The notes under the pieces were generated by a model. It saw only the letters and a program-made list of their open reading frames with translations, did no database searches and was not told where the DNA came from. The position numbers were made by a program, and so were the translations under genes. Shown piece after piece: positions 7,860-17,376 of a DNA stretch of 53,962 bases. This stretch comes from Silvanigrellales bacterium (GTDB lineage: Bacteria > Bdellovibrionota_B > Oligoflexia > Silvanigrellales > Silvanigrellaceae), in contig JADCJN010000096.1 in the NCBI GenBank assembly GCA_020247005.1, forward strand, positions 1-53,962. The letters are read 5' to 3'. The stretch's first letter is position 1, and the number at the start of each line of letters is the position of its first letter.

Positions 7860-9817
7860 AGCAGGGACTTCTTTTTGTCTCGTGGCTTGCCGTCCTTTCT
7901 GGCTTGCTCGCCTGGTACGTTGACACGCAGAGGTCGTTTTCGATTGTCGAAGCGATTGGAAAAGTTGTGGCCATAAAGGGCAAGGTCCTGGTCCAGTCAC
8001 AACAGATTTCTGTTTGGACGAATGTGGTTTCTGGGCAGGAGGTCCTCGATGGCAACACGATTTCCACCGCGGATGGGTCAACGGCTGAAATCTTGCTTGT
8101 CAGCGGCAAGCGTTTTGAAATTGGCCCCGACTCCCAAGTCAAACTGTCTGCCGCGCTTTCGCTGCTCAAGCCCGACTATTTGGTGACTGTTCTGGTCGGC
8201 AATTTGAAACTGAAAGACAATGGCTCGCCTCCTGTGGGGTTGCCTCTTTTTCGGAACTTTACGAGCCTTGGATTGCGTGCTCTAGGACAGCAGGAAACAA
8301 CACGCATCCGTGTGGGAGACAAAGTGATTGAAGTCGCCGAGTCCGCGCGCGCATCGGAACGTCCTGGACTTTCAGGCAAAGAACTTCCAAGCACCGAGCT
8401 TCTCGAACTTTCCCGTCAGCGTGATGGTCGAGTGGAGGTGAAGTCTGACGCTTCTTTTGGTCTCGTGCTTGTCGACGAAACAACCGGACAACAGGAAGCC
8501 ATTGAAGGGCGTTTGCAGACGGCTGAAATGGGCGCCGGCAAAGTCGCTTCCGATTCCGAAAACGGTGAGAACGGAACTTCGGGTTCTTCTGGTCAAGACG
8601 ACCAACCACAGCTTTCCACCACATGGTCCGATGAACGTCTCGTTGAGGCCACGCTTGCAAAAGCAAAGCTTCCCGACGACTTCGAGGAGCGTGTGCTCTG
8701 GCACTCCTCGAGTTTCCGAAAGGCTCGCGTGCAGCCTTTGCCAGTGCCCTTGGAACTTCCCTCTCTTGCAGCGAACAAACGAGAAGAACTTGCAAAACGT
8801 CGTGTGGTGGTGCGTGTCGACGTTGCCCCTCTGGCTTCGGTGGCGGGAGACCTTGAAAAGGACGCCCTGGTGAAAGAGGCCACACTCGAAAATGGCCAGT
8901 GGTGGTTCACGCTGCAGAGCAATGACATCGCAACACTCTCGGCGCTCATGAAACAGAACGAAGACTCCTTGCGGGCTTCGGGGGCTCGAAACAGGTCGGG
9001 TGTCAGCGGGATCATTGATGTGCGAGTGACCTTGGGACTCCGAACGGACGATTCTGAAAGTGGCCAAATCCTTTGGGCTCCCTCAGCGCGCACCATGACA
9101 CTTGCTTCCCTTGAAGACATGAATGCACGCAGTGTTCGGTATTCTTTGGGCGAAGCGACGTGGTCGGATATCCGTAGCTCGTTTGAAGGGCGAGCGGCTC
9201 CCAGCATCTCTCCTCATTGGTTCTGGCAAGGACGAAAGACGTCCGCTGTCACCCGTGCCCGTGGGAACACCCTTGAACGCTCTGGCGTTGCCGCTTGGCC
9301 AGTGCAACTCAACTTTCCGGATGCACGCATGGGCTCGAAATTTGCGACTCTTCTTCCCTCGGGAGCCGAATTCCTCATCGAACCCAGTTTCGGAGAGGGC
9401 GCCACCCGGAACCCCTCGGAAGTGAAGCTCCGTTTTGAAGCGAGAGGGGTGTCTCGGCTCGAGCTTCGGGCGAGCGAGGCGACTCTTCTGCAAGACGTCA
9501 AAAAGGGTGTTGCTCAAGGGTTGTTGGCTTGGGTGGACGCCGATGTTGGCTGGGTGGGAAGTGCAGGCCAGGCCCTTGGTTCCGAAGCTTTTCTGGCACG
9601 CCTCGAGAAGGCAAAAGGAAACAGCGCGTCGTTCGACTGGACTCGCCAAGCATCCTTTTTTTCTGCCGTGTTTGCGTCGACCGTGGTGCGTGTGGAATGG
9701 AACGTTGCGCTCGGTCACCCTCTTTTTGCCAAGTCGATGTTGGCAAAAGCAACCGCGTTTCTTCCCGCCAACAAACCACGCGTTTGGATCACGCGAGAAG
9801 TTGAAGGGAGCGAATGA
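7856..9817 (+). CDS. Membrane-anchored FecR-domain protein
   Basis: A 653-residue protein with one N-terminal transmembrane segment (about residues 4-22) and no lipobox, so it is probably anchored in the inner membrane and periplasmic. Residues ~32-115 fit a FecR domain (GKVLVQ...WTNVVSGQEVLDG, then STADGSTAEILL and FEIGPDSQVKL). A Ser/Gly/Asp-rich linker and two further beta-rich segments of unknown type follow. FecR domains bind sugars or relay periplasmic signals. The start overlaps the phosphatase stop by four bases and its own stop overlaps the following start, so the genes are translationally coupled and the products probably act together. Confidence 0.85.
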   Translation: MKQGLLFVSWLAVLSGLLAWYVDTQRSFSIVEAIGKVVAIKGKVLVQSQQISVWTNVVSGQEVLDGNTISTADGSTAEILLVSGKRFEIGPDSQVKLSAALSLLKPDYLVTVLVGNLKLKDNGSPPVGLPLFRNFTSLGLRALGQQETTRIRVGDKVIEVAESARASERPGLSGKELPSTELLELSRQRDGRVEVKSDASFGLVLVDETTGQQEAIEGRLQTAEMGAGKVASDSENGENGTSGSSGQDDQPQLSTTWSDERLVEATLAKAKLPDDFEERVLWHSSSFRKARVQPLPVPLELPSLAANKREELAKRRVVVRVDVAPLASVAGDLEKDALVKEATLENGQWWFTLQSNDIATLSALMKQNEDSLRASGARNRSGVSGIIDVRVTLGLRTDDSESGQILWAPSARTMTLASLEDMNARSVRYSLGEATWSDIRSSFEGRAAPSISPHWFWQGRKTSAVTRARGNTLERSGVAAWPVQLNFPDARMGSKFATLLPSGAEFLIEPSFGEGATRNPSEVKLRFEARGVSRLELRASEATLLQDVKKGVAQGLLAWVDADVGWVGSAGQALGSEAFLARLEKAKGNSASFDWTRQASFFSAVFASTVVRVEWNVALGHPLFAKSMLAKATAFLPANKPRVWITREVEGSE

Positions 9818-11589
9818 TGGGCGGCCATGCGAAGGCGCCACCGTGCAACCTTGCAGGCAAGACGAACGGAAAGTTTCAATGCTTCAGAGTGGCCCCTTTG
9901 CTGGCGGCCGGGTTGGCTGTCGGAATTGCAGACACGAACTTGGCGCTGGGAAACGAAGAGCAAGCACAAAATTCAGACGACTCTCTTGTTTTCATTGCGC
10001 CTCAAGCCACGTGCGAAGACCCGGCAAAACAGTCGGAGTGGAACGAAGCCGTCTTGAAAGCGTGTCGGATGCTTGGCGAGAACCTCATCTCGGGGAAAGG
10101 GCCTTGGAAACTCGGACCGTTTCGGAGCGTTGCTTGTGTTTTGCCCGACAGCAAAATGGGCGGAACCGAACATGCGGCGGATCAAAAAGCAAACTGGCGT
10201 CTTTCCATGGCACTCGACGGCGCGAAGTCGCTGCGCTTTACGGTGTCGTTTCTGCCGCGAGAAAGAAACCAAACCGACGCTGGCGAAAGGCCGACACCAG
10301 AAGCCTCAGCGCGGATGCCCTACACAGCGCGGACATTGCTGCTTCTTGCGCAAAGTCCCTACGCGCGCGCTGTGGCCGCCATTCTCCTCGACCAACTTCC
10401 TTACGTTGGGCAGGTCAGCAAAAAAGACCTCAAAAGTGCACCTCCAGTGAAAGATCCCACGCTTGCGCCACTCGAGTTTCCAGGTCGGAGGGGAGGATGG
10501 GCCTATTTGCCCGTCGGATACAACAAAGAGACGGATGCCTGGACTATCGACGAAGCAAAGGGTGCCGACCCCGAAAATTTGAAAATTGTGAACATGGGCG
10601 GACGCGCCACTCAACAAAAAGCCCTGACGACTCTGTTGCGGGAACGTTTTCGTGCTGTAAAAGTCGATGCCTCGAAGGCTCCTGGCGACACCTGCGGGGA
10701 GTGGCAAACAGAAAAGCCTTTGGCGCCCACGCCAGCTCCAACACCCGCACAGGCACTCTGGACACCCAGACCTCTTGGTGAGCCCCCTCCTTCTGCGTCA
10801 CCGACGCCTCTGCCAACACCTGAGCCTTCATCACGTTCTCTTTTTGGTTGGGATGCGGAGCCCTATATTGAAGTTGGAGGAGGTGCGTTTGGCAAAGGAG
10901 GCAACGGCACTCTTTTGTCCGCAGGCGCTCTCTTTCGATCGCAGCCACTCCGACACGCTGCCAGTGCCTTGCTCTTGACCGCTCACTACGCGCGCACAGA
11001 AGGAACTCTAGGCATTCGAATCATCACGCCCCCGGGTGCCGCAAAGCCACTCAGCCTGCAAGATGGCGGAAAATACGTTTACAACGAAGGGCAAGTTGGG
11101 CTGAGTTACTTTACGACGTTTCCGTTGTGGGGGCCTTTCGGATTTGGTGCGGGTCCTGGAGTGCACGTCGTGAGCCAAGGCTTGACGTTCAAAGACGTCT
11201 CGTCGCTGTCTTTCAGCAGCGACGAGGCGCGAGACGCCACGTATGGAGTGCTCTCGTTGCGTGGAGGGCCTGTGGTGGAGTGGGGCAATGTCTCTGGTCG
11301 CGTAGAAGGGCTCATTTCCACAAACAGGCATGCGTCGAAGGAATACGAAGATCGTGGCGTTCAGGGCCAATTGGCCTATACGTTCGCGGGACTCCCTCCT
11401 TCCGCGCGTCTTGGTTTGTCGCTGCGTCCCTTCGATTCTCTGCGATCTTGGGCTTTTTTCTTTGGCAGTCACAGAGACATTCTGATTTCTAAAGATCTCG
11501 CTCGCACGTCCTCGAGCATCGAGTCCGCACGATTGAGACTTGTCACCACACAAACCCTCCTTGGCGCAGGGCTTGGTCTTGGTTGGTAA
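9814..11589 (+). CDS. Outer-membrane beta-barrel with periplasmic N-domain
   Basis: A 591-residue protein with a signal peptide-like segment (about residues 25-45), a soluble N-terminal domain (~50-300) and a Pro/Thr/Ala hinge (about 305-345, repeated TPAPTP-like units). A C-terminal ~240-residue domain has alternating hydrophobic strands, many Gly and aromatic residues, and ends in Trp, as expected of an outer-membrane barrel. The N-domain is not recognised. Either of the two consecutive ATGs (9814, 9817) may be used; both overlap the upstream stop. The order phosphatase, FecR protein, barrel suggests an envelope-spanning signalling or secretion unit (inference). Confidence 0.78.
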   Translation: MMGGHAKAPPCNLAGKTNGKFQCFRVAPLLAAGLAVGIADTNLALGNEEQAQNSDDSLVFIAPQATCEDPAKQSEWNEAVLKACRMLGENLISGKGPWKLGPFRSVACVLPDSKMGGTEHAADQKANWRLSMALDGAKSLRFTVSFLPRERNQTDAGERPTPEASARMPYTARTLLLLAQSPYARAVAAILLDQLPYVGQVSKKDLKSAPPVKDPTLAPLEFPGRRGGWAYLPVGYNKETDAWTIDEAKGADPENLKIVNMGGRATQQKALTTLLRERFRAVKVDASKAPGDTCGEWQTEKPLAPTPAPTPAQALWTPRPLGEPPPSASPTPLPTPEPSSRSLFGWDAEPYIEVGGGAFGKGGNGTLLSAGALFRSQPLRHAASALLLTAHYARTEGTLGIRIITPPGAAKPLSLQDGGKYVYNEGQVGLSYFTTFPLWGPFGFGAGPGVHVVSQGLTFKDVSSLSFSSDEARDATYGVLSLRGGPVVEWGNVSGRVEGLISTNRHASKEYEDRGVQGQLAYTFAGLPPSARLGLSLRPFDSLRSWAFFFGSHRDILISKDLARTSSSIESARLRLVTTQTLLGAGLGLGW

Positions 11590-11608
11590 CAGAAAAAGGA
11601 AACACAGC

Positions 11609-12433
11609 ATGCGTGCATTGGTCAGGTCGCTGTTTTTCGCATGGAGTGCTCTTTTTGTGCTCGTGGGCATCAACGCCATGGGAAACTCGGAGGCTGCCGC
11701 CCAGAGAAGCGGCACTGAGTCGGAAGGTCTTGGCCTTCTGCGGTGCGCGTTTCTTTTGGGCATCGACGCAACTGGCCCCCAATTTCTGAATCTTTCCGCA
11801 TCGGCTTTCAACAGCGCTGGTATTTTCACTACCAGTGAAAGCAGCACCCTGCGTGTCGCCTTGAACATGAACAGAAAAAGCCATGTTCTGGCAAACAACC
11901 TGAGCGGGGACGCCCGCGCAACGGAACGCGACAAGGTGCTGGAGTCTCTTGCGGGCTCGCTGGAAAGAGTGGCTGCCACAAAGCTCGTCGTGCTTCTCAA
12001 TGCCGAGGGCGGCAAATCCCGCCTTCTGAGAAAGGGCACCGAAAAATGGGTGGCGCTTTCCGTCGACTCCCCGAAAGACAAAAGCGCGGCAGGTCTGCAA
12101 CGCTGGCTCATGGCACTGTATGGATACAACGCAGTGGTGAGCGAATCGAGAGGCGGGGGGAAGGTCTTTCTTCGCGCGGCTCCGGGCCTTCTGGGTGCGG
12201 GTTCGGAGCGGTCCCCTGCCCAGGATGAAGGCAGGCAGGGCGTTGTGCTGGAGAGTTCCCCTGGGCGTCCTCTGGAGAAGAATGCCCTGGCCGCAAAACC
12301 CTTGGCTCTGGTTGCTTGTCGCGGTGGCCAAGAAACAAGCGTTTGTGACACCCTCCTGACTCCAGCGGGCGACGACGGATCAAGCCTTGTGCTCGCGCCC
12401 GGAACACCCGTTTGGTTTCCGGAGGCGAAGTGA
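11609..12433 (+). CDS. Secreted protein of the SpoIIE operon, unknown function
   Basis: A 274-residue protein with an N-terminal signal peptide (basic MRALVR, hydrophobic FFAWSALFVLVGI, cleavage near SEAAA). The mature part has two Cys near the C-terminus (ACRGGQETSVC) and a regular alternation of strand and helix, but no family is recognised. The ATG at 11609 has AAGGAAAC upstream; the in-frame extension to 11540 overlaps the barrel gene and hides the signal peptide. It follows the barrel gene by 19 bp and its stop overlaps the next start (GTGA). Confidence 0.75.
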   Translation: MRALVRSLFFAWSALFVLVGINAMGNSEAAAQRSGTESEGLGLLRCAFLLGIDATGPQFLNLSASAFNSAGIFTTSESSTLRVALNMNRKSHVLANNLSGDARATERDKVLESLAGSLERVAATKLVVLLNAEGGKSRLLRKGTEKWVALSVDSPKDKSAAGLQRWLMALYGYNAVVSESRGGGKVFLRAAPGLLGAGSERSPAQDEGRQGVVLESSPGRPLEKNALAAKPLALVACRGGQETSVCDTLLTPAGDDGSSLVLAPGTPVWFPEAK

Positions 12434-12597
12434 GAAAGGATGACGCTCCTGTTTCGTTGGCTCAACTCCGCACGCGGGCCCGCACTGCGGAAAAGAGCCG
12501 CCGTGCTGCTGATGGAAACACCTTGCGGGCTGTCTTTATTTTTGCCCTGTGCGCAGGGCTGGGACTTGCCTTCGCTTTGGCTCTTTGGCTGCCGTAA
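12430..12597 (+). CDS. 55-residue single-TM microprotein ending the SpoIIE operon
   Basis: A GTG start at 12430 overlaps the upstream TGA (GTGA) and is preceded by a strong GGAGG at 12420-12424. The product has a charged, arginine-rich N-terminal half (LRTRARTAEKSRRA), then one transmembrane helix (about residues 33-53) and ends almost immediately after it (LALWLP). The composition and coupled start argue for a real gene. An alternative frame from ATG 12440 has no such features. It may be a membrane regulator or assembly factor for the operon's products (inference). Confidence 0.62.
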   Translation: MRKDDAPVSLAQLRTRARTAEKSRRAADGNTLRAVFIFALCAGLGLAFALALWLP

Positions 12598-12621
12598 AGA
12601 GCATGGGGCCCAGAGGGAAGT

Positions 12622-12999
12622 TCAGCCCGTGGTGGCGATGCACTCAATTTCCACTTTCACGTCCCGGGGAAGGCGGGCGACTTCCACGGTCGACCGGGCG
12701 GGCTTGTGCCCTTCGAAGGCTCGTTCGTAAAGTGCGTTCATTTTCGCAAAATCATTGAAGTCTTTCAGGAACACCGTGGTTTTCAGCACCTTGCTGAAAT
12801 CGCTTCCGGCGGCTTTCAGCACGGCCAAAAGGTTTTTGAGAACCTGTTCCGTTTGCGTTTCAATGTCCGTGCCTACGATTTCCATTGAGACGGGATCGAG
12901 GGGGATTTGCCCCGAACAGAAAACAAGACCATTGTGAACGAAGGCCTGCGAGTAAGGGCCAATGGCCTTGGGCGCGCTTTCGGTGTGGACGACTTTCAT
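12622..12999 (-). CDS. ridA: RidA family enamine/imine deaminase
   Basis: A 125-residue protein of the usual RidA (YjgF/YER057c/UK114) length. It shows IGPYSQA near the N-terminus, SGQIPLDP, and the C-terminal block with the conserved Arg (ARSTVEVARLP) and VEIECIA. Family members form trimers and hydrolyse reactive enamine/imine intermediates such as 2-aminoacrylate produced by PLP enzymes; location cytoplasmic. GAGGAG precedes the ATG at 12999. It lies downstream of the efflux operon on the same strand with a 126-bp gap, so it may have its own promoter. Confidence 0.95.
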   Translation of the reverse strand: MKVVHTESAPKAIGPYSQAFVHNGLVFCSGQIPLDPVSMEIVGTDIETQTEQVLKNLLAVLKAAGSDFSKVLKTTVFLKDFNDFAKMNALYERAFEGHKPARSTVEVARLPRDVKVEIECIATTG

Positions 13000-13125
13000 G
13001 GCGGAAAACTCCTCGTTCGCAGTCAGGGGAAACAGGGAAGGGACGCAGCGCGGGGAAGCAGTGCGGTGTTGCTTCTAGAAACACCTGCGTCGTTGGTTTT
13101 TTCAACCATGCCGCAGGCGTGTGTG

Positions 13126-16100
13126 TCAATGTGCGCCGACGCTCGACTCCTGCGTGTTTGGGGTGGCATCCTTCTCGAACAGGCGCCTTACTTTTTCACG
13201 TGCACCTTCCACAAGTGAGAAGATGCAAGGAACGACGACGAGCGTCAGCACGGTCGACGAAATAAGACCACCGATGACGCACACAGCCATAGGCGCACGC
13301 GCTTCACCGCCCACGCCATGACCAATGGCGATGGGAATCATGCCGCCTATCATGGCCGCCGTCGTCATCAGGATGGGCCGCAGGCGCACTGGTCCGGCAA
13401 TCACGAGCGCATCGTGGACACTGCGTCCTTCACGCATGTTGTGGAGCGTAAAGTCGATGAGTAGAATCGCGTTCTTCACCACCAGACCGATGAGCATAAT
13501 GAGGCCAATCATGGAATAAATACTCATGGTTTGGCGCGCGAGCAGCAAGCCCCCAAACGCGCCCGAAAACGCGAGGGGAACAGACATCATAATGACAAAC
13601 GGCGTGAGGTAGCTTTCGAACTGTGCGCAAAGAACCATGAACACGAGAAGAATTGCGAGCGCTATGGCCGCAAGCATGGCGCCGACAGCTTCTTGCAGAA
13701 ACTTGGCCTGACCATCGAACTGAAGCGAGATGCCGGCCGGCAGCGTGCCTCGCACCTGCGTTTCAATTTTCCCGATAGCGGCGTTGAGGTCGGCGCCCTT
13801 GAAGTTCGACACAACCATAATTTGCCGCTGCCCGCCTCGCCGCTCCACTTTGGAAAGGGCGGAACCCACGAAGATGTCGGCAACGCTCGCAATCGAGATG
13901 CTGTTGCCTCGGCCATTTGGGATAGAAATAGAAGTGACGTCGTCGATGCTGCGTTTGTCGAGGTCCTCGACCTTCATGCGAACGTCGAATCGTGAGCCCT
14001 TGTCTTCAATTTCGCCGATTTTTTCGCCCTCATACAGAGCGCGCAAAGCAGCACCCACCTGACCAGTCGACAAGCCCACGTCGGCCGACCGGACGGGATC
14101 GGTGACAACCTTCACTTCCTGCACAGGCGGAGGTTCTGTCGTTTGCACGTCCACAAGCCCATCGACGTTTTTTTCCATCCAGGCTTTTGTTTCGTTGGCG
14201 AATTTGGAAAGAGCTTCGAAGTCGTTGCCTACAAGAATGACCTGTATCGGTTCCTGGCGGCCACCCCCGCCGCCGGCCGCTTCCTGCAAGGAGATCTTCG
14301 CACCGGTGTTCCCACTCTCTTGTCCAAAGCTCTTGTTCAAATCGTCACGGAGCCTGTTCACCATGGCGTCCTGGGTGAAGGAGCGTTCTGCTCGCGGCAC
14401 GAGATTCACGTCGAGGCGCGCCAAATTCGCCTTGCGTTCGGCGTTCGCGCCAATGGCCATGACGACGTCTTTTACGCCCGGATAGGTCCGAAGGTATTCG
14501 TCGACGACTGCAACCTTTTGCTTCATGAGTTGCAAAGACGTGCCTTCGGGAAGCTCGTAGTTGACGGCAAATTGGCTGCGGTCTTCCTTCGGGAAGAAGG
14601 CGACGGGCACGAAGCGAAGCATGACGACGGAAAGGACAAGCACCCCGAGGCCCACGGCAACGGTGATCCAACGGAACCTCAAAGCCGTTTTCAAGAGCGT
14701 TCGGTAGGCATTTTCCAGCCAACCCAAAGCGGACTCTATGGGAAGAAAAAGGCTCGGCTTTTTCTGGTGTGCCTTCAGCAGCCTGCTGCTCATCATGGGC
14801 GTCAGGGTGAAGGCGACAAAGAGCGACACGAGCACCGAAAACGCAACGGTCATTCCGAACTGATAGAAGAACCTCCCAATGATGCCCTGCATGAAGGCCA
14901 CGGGAACGAACACCGCTGTGATGGCCAGGGTGATGGCCAGCGCCGCGAGGCCAATTTCCGACGTCCCTTCCTTGGCAGCCTGGATGGGCGTCTTCCCCAT
15001 TTCCAGATGCCGGTGAATGTTCTCGATCACCACAATGGCATCGTCCACCAAAATACCGATGGCGAGTGTGAGGCCAAGTGTGGTCATGATGTTGAGCGTG
15101 AAGCCCATGTACTGAATGAACGCGAACGTGGCGATAACCGATGTGGGAATGGCAGCCGCGGAAATGAGCGTGGCGCGCCAGTCGTGCAAGAAGAGCATGA
15201 CGATGACAATGGCCAGGAAAGCACCGAGCACGAGGTCAAACTTCACCGAGTCGATGGATCCCTTGATGTAGAGCGAATTGTCTTGGAAGATTTCGAATTT
15301 CACGCCCTCGGGAAGGCGTTTTTTCAACTCTTCCACTTTTCCTCGGGCTCCGTCGGCGATGGCAACCGTGTTGCCGCCCGACTGCTTGTACAGGACAAGC
15401 GTGATGGCCGGCTTGCCGTTGGCGGTGGAATAACCGACCTCGTCTTCCAGAGTGTCGACGACAGCGGCCACGTCTTCGACGCGGATTTTTTGTCCCGAAG
15501 GCATAGGGATCACAATTTGGCCGATTTCCGACGCGCTCGCCAACGTGCCTTGAGTTTTGATGCGCAAGAGAGAGCGCGAATCATCGACGCGACCTGAAGG
15601 AATGTCGATGTTTTGCGATTGAATCGCCTGCGAAACGCTTGACGGGGAAAGGCCGAATGATTGCAGACGAGCGCGGTTCAAACGCACCTGAATCTCTCGT
15701 TCCCTTTGGCCCGCGACATCCACTCGGCCCACGCCCGTGACCTGTTCCAGAGCCGGACGCACGATGTCTTCGGTCATGGTCGACAGCTCAGCGTAGGGCA
15801 CGGTGTCAGAAGACAGGGTCATGGTGAAAATGGGAGCGCCACCCACGTCGAATTTTGCCACCGTGGGCGACTCGGCCTCGTCGGGGAGCAAAGAAGCCAG
15901 AGTCGACACCTTGTCGCGCACGTCTTGCGCTGCGCGGTCGCCGTTGCGCTCGAGTTTGAACTGCAGCACCACCTGTCCCAAATTTGGGTATGCTGTGGCC
16001 GAAAGTGTTTCAAGACCTTCAATGCCGTTGAGGCCCTTTTCCAGGGGCTCAAGGACTTTCTCTTCAATGGTTTTGGGGTCGGCCCCGGGGTAAATGGTTT

Positions 16101-16242
16101 GGACGACGACAATGGGGAAGTCGACGTTGGGAAATTGGTCGATGCCTAACTTCCCGTAGGCGAAGAGTCCGAACACGACGAGGACGAGATTCATCATCGT
16201 CGCGAACACCGGTCTCTTGATGGAGACGTCGGAGAGGAACAT
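13126..16242 (-). CDS. RND efflux pump permease, HAE1 type
   Basis: A 1038-residue inner-membrane proton/drug antiporter of typical RND length. The N-terminus [12 protein letters not shown] and the duplicated layout of six TM helices plus large periplasmic loops are clear. The proton-relay pair in TM4 ([14 protein letters not shown]) and the Lys in TM10 ([13 protein letters not shown]) are present. The periplasmic motif [12 protein letters not shown] and pore-domain blocks match AcrB-like HAE1 proteins. The start at 16242 has GAGGTG upstream; five extra codons up to 16257 lack one. It is the last gene of a tetR-tolC-adaptor-permease operon, so it should form a tripartite pump with the two genes upstream. 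Substrates cannot be told. Confidence 0.96.
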   Translation of the reverse strand: MFLSDVSIKRPVFATMMNLVLVVFGLFAYGKLGIDQFPNVDFPIVVVQTIYPGADPKTIEEKVLEPLEKGLNGIEGLETLSATAYPNLGQVVLQFKLERNGDRAAQDVRDKVSTLASLLPDEAESPTVAKFDVGGAPIFTMTLSSDTVPYAELSTMTEDIVRPALEQVTGVGRVDVAGQREREIQVRLNRARLQSFGLSPSSVSQAIQSQNIDIPSGRVDDSRSLLRIKTQGTLASASEIGQIVIPMPSGQKIRVEDVAAVVDTLEDEVGYSTANGKPAITLVLYKQSGGNTVAIADGARGKVEELKKRLPEGVKFEIFQDNSLYIKGSIDSVKFDLVLGAFLAIVIVMLFLHDWRATLISAAAIPTSVIATFAFIQYMGFTLNIMTTLGLTLAIGILVDDAIVVIENIHRHLEMGKTPIQAAKEGTSEIGLAALAITLAITAVFVPVAFMQGIIGRFFYQFGMTVAFSVLVSLFVAFTLTPMMSSRLLKAHQKKPSLFLPIESALGWLENAYRTLLKTALRFRWITVAVGLGVLVLSVVMLRFVPVAFFPKEDRSQFAVNYELPEGTSLQLMKQKVAVVDEYLRTYPGVKDVVMAIGANAERKANLARLDVNLVPRAERSFTQDAMVNRLRDDLNKSFGQESGNTGAKISLQEAAGGGGGRQEPIQVILVGNDFEALSKFANETKAWMEKNVDGLVDVQTTEPPPVQEVKVVTDPVRSADVGLSTGQVGAALRALYEGEKIGEIEDKGSRFDVRMKVEDLDKRSIDDVTSISIPNGRGNSISIASVADIFVGSALSKVERRGGQRQIMVVSNFKGADLNAAIGKIETQVRGTLPAGISLQFDGQAKFLQEAVGAMLAAIALAILLVFMVLCAQFESYLTPFVIMMSVPLAFSGAFGGLLLARQTMSIYSMIGLIMLIGLVVKNAILLIDFTLHNMREGRSVHDALVIAGPVRLRPILMTTAAMIGGMIPIAIGHGVGGEARAPMAVCVIGGLISSTVLTLVVVPCIFSLVEGAREKVRRLFEKDATPNTQESSVGAH

Positions 16243-16312
16243 AGGGAAGCACCTCAATGAGGGGATTGCTCGAATCGGTCAAAAAGAAACCGTGCCGTTG
16301 AATGAGCTTTTT

Positions 16313-17311
16313 TCAGAATTGAGCTTCGACAAACTGTCCGGGCACGATGGTTCCGTCCGCGCGCGTAATGCGCCCGATGACTTCGAATGTGCGCGAATTT
16401 TCTTGGATGACCGGCACAATGCGAAGAACTTCCATTTCGGTGTTCTTGGAAAGCGAAGGAATAGAGAGAGGAACCTTCTGTCCAGGCGTCACTTTCCTCA
16501 GAAGGCTTTCTGGCACGCGGAGATTCACCTCGAGCTCGGTAACAGCGGCGACTTGAAAGACGGGTGCCCCCACTCCAACCCACTCGCCTTCCACTTTCAT
16601 GCGTCTGGCAACTACGCCGTCGTAGGCTGCCGTGAGCCTCGTGTCGTCCATCTGCTTTTTTATCTGCTGTTGGTTGAGCTGCGCTTGGGCAAGGGCCAGT
16701 TGCGAATTGCTGAATTGGTTCGAAACCCGCTCATAATTCGCCTGGGTCGTGGCACCTTCTCGTTTGAGCTGCTCTTCACGTTCCATGTCTCTTTTGGTTT
16801 GTTCGAGCGCTATTTTCGCTTGATCCACCTGAAGGGTCGCAATCCGACTGCGCAAAGCGTAGTCGGCGTCGTCGAGTTTCGCGAGAAGCTGGCCCCGCTT
16901 CACGGAGTCGCCCACTTTCACCAGCGTTTGTTCGATGTGCCCTGGCACCTTGAAGCTTTGTTCACCCTGTTTTGCAGACTGCACTTGCCCCGACACGCGC
17001 GAAATCACCTCGCGCTGGGTCGCGGGAGTTCCTTCCGCCGCGCTCGGGTTTTCGGTCCCACCGGGAATCGAGCCTGCGGCAGCCACCTGCGTTCCAGGCT
17101 GCACATTGGCCTCCGAAGGCGCCTGCACAGCGGGTGATTCCTTGGGAAGTTCGACCTTCTCCGATCCTTTTGTGCAAGCCGAAAACACGCTTCCCAAAAC
17201 AACAGCGAGGAAGCCGAGGGTGGCGAAAGCGGAACACGCGCGAAGAGCGGCACGTTTCACCCCGGCGGGTGTTTTTGGTTTCTTGTCAGCACGCCTGAAT
17301 TCGGTGTCCAT
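16313..17311 (-). CDS. RND periplasmic adaptor (membrane fusion) protein
   Basis: A 332-residue membrane fusion protein. A hydrophobic signal segment ends in VFSAC (Cys46), a lipobox-like site, followed by a Pro/Ala/Glu-rich tether. Then come a half-lipoyl motif (VPGHIEQTLVKVGDSVKRGQLLAKLD), a coiled-coil hairpin (about 145-215, with EQTKRDMEREEQLKREGAT), the second half-lipoyl/barrel part (TAAYDGVVARRMKVEGEWV), and a beta-barrel domain ending in PGQFVEAQF. It links the permease to the TolC partner. AAGGAGTG precedes the ATG. The C-terminal membrane-proximal domain is short, so the protein is a compact adaptor. Confidence 0.93.
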   Translation of the reverse strand: MDTEFRRADKKPKTPAGVKRAALRACSAFATLGFLAVVLGSVFSACTKGSEKVELPKESPAVQAPSEANVQPGTQVAAAGSIPGGTENPSAAEGTPATQREVISRVSGQVQSAKQGEQSFKVPGHIEQTLVKVGDSVKRGQLLAKLDDADYALRSRIATLQVDQAKIALEQTKRDMEREEQLKREGATTQANYERVSNQFSNSQLALAQAQLNQQQIKKQMDDTRLTAAYDGVVARRMKVEGEWVGVGAPVFQVAAVTELEVNLRVPESLLRKVTPGQKVPLSIPSLSKNTEMEVLRIVPVIQENSRTFEVIGRITRADGTIVPGQFVEAQF

Positions 17312-17376
17312 ATCTGTTTCACTCCTTGCTGGGGAATTTTCCTAAGAAGACTGCTTCATTTTTTCTTGATTTCTGC

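Noticed and set aside
9435..10781. 448-codon plus-strand frame overlapping two operon genes
   Set aside because: Basic, low-complexity translation, out of frame with the coupled FecR and barrel genes.
11008..12465. 485-codon minus-strand open frame opposite the SpoIIE operon
   Set aside because: Ser/Arg-rich composition and no start signal; it lies opposite two genes with signal peptides and coupled starts.
13065..13085. Inverted repeat GGTGTT...AACACC between ridA and the permease gene
   Set aside because: Six-base stem with nine-base loop and no adjoining T-run; too weak to call a terminator.
14143..15597. 484-codon plus-strand open frame opposite the HAE1 permease gene
   Set aside because: His/Arg-rich low-quality translation fully antisense to a clear RND permease; long antisense frames are common in GC-rich coding DNA.
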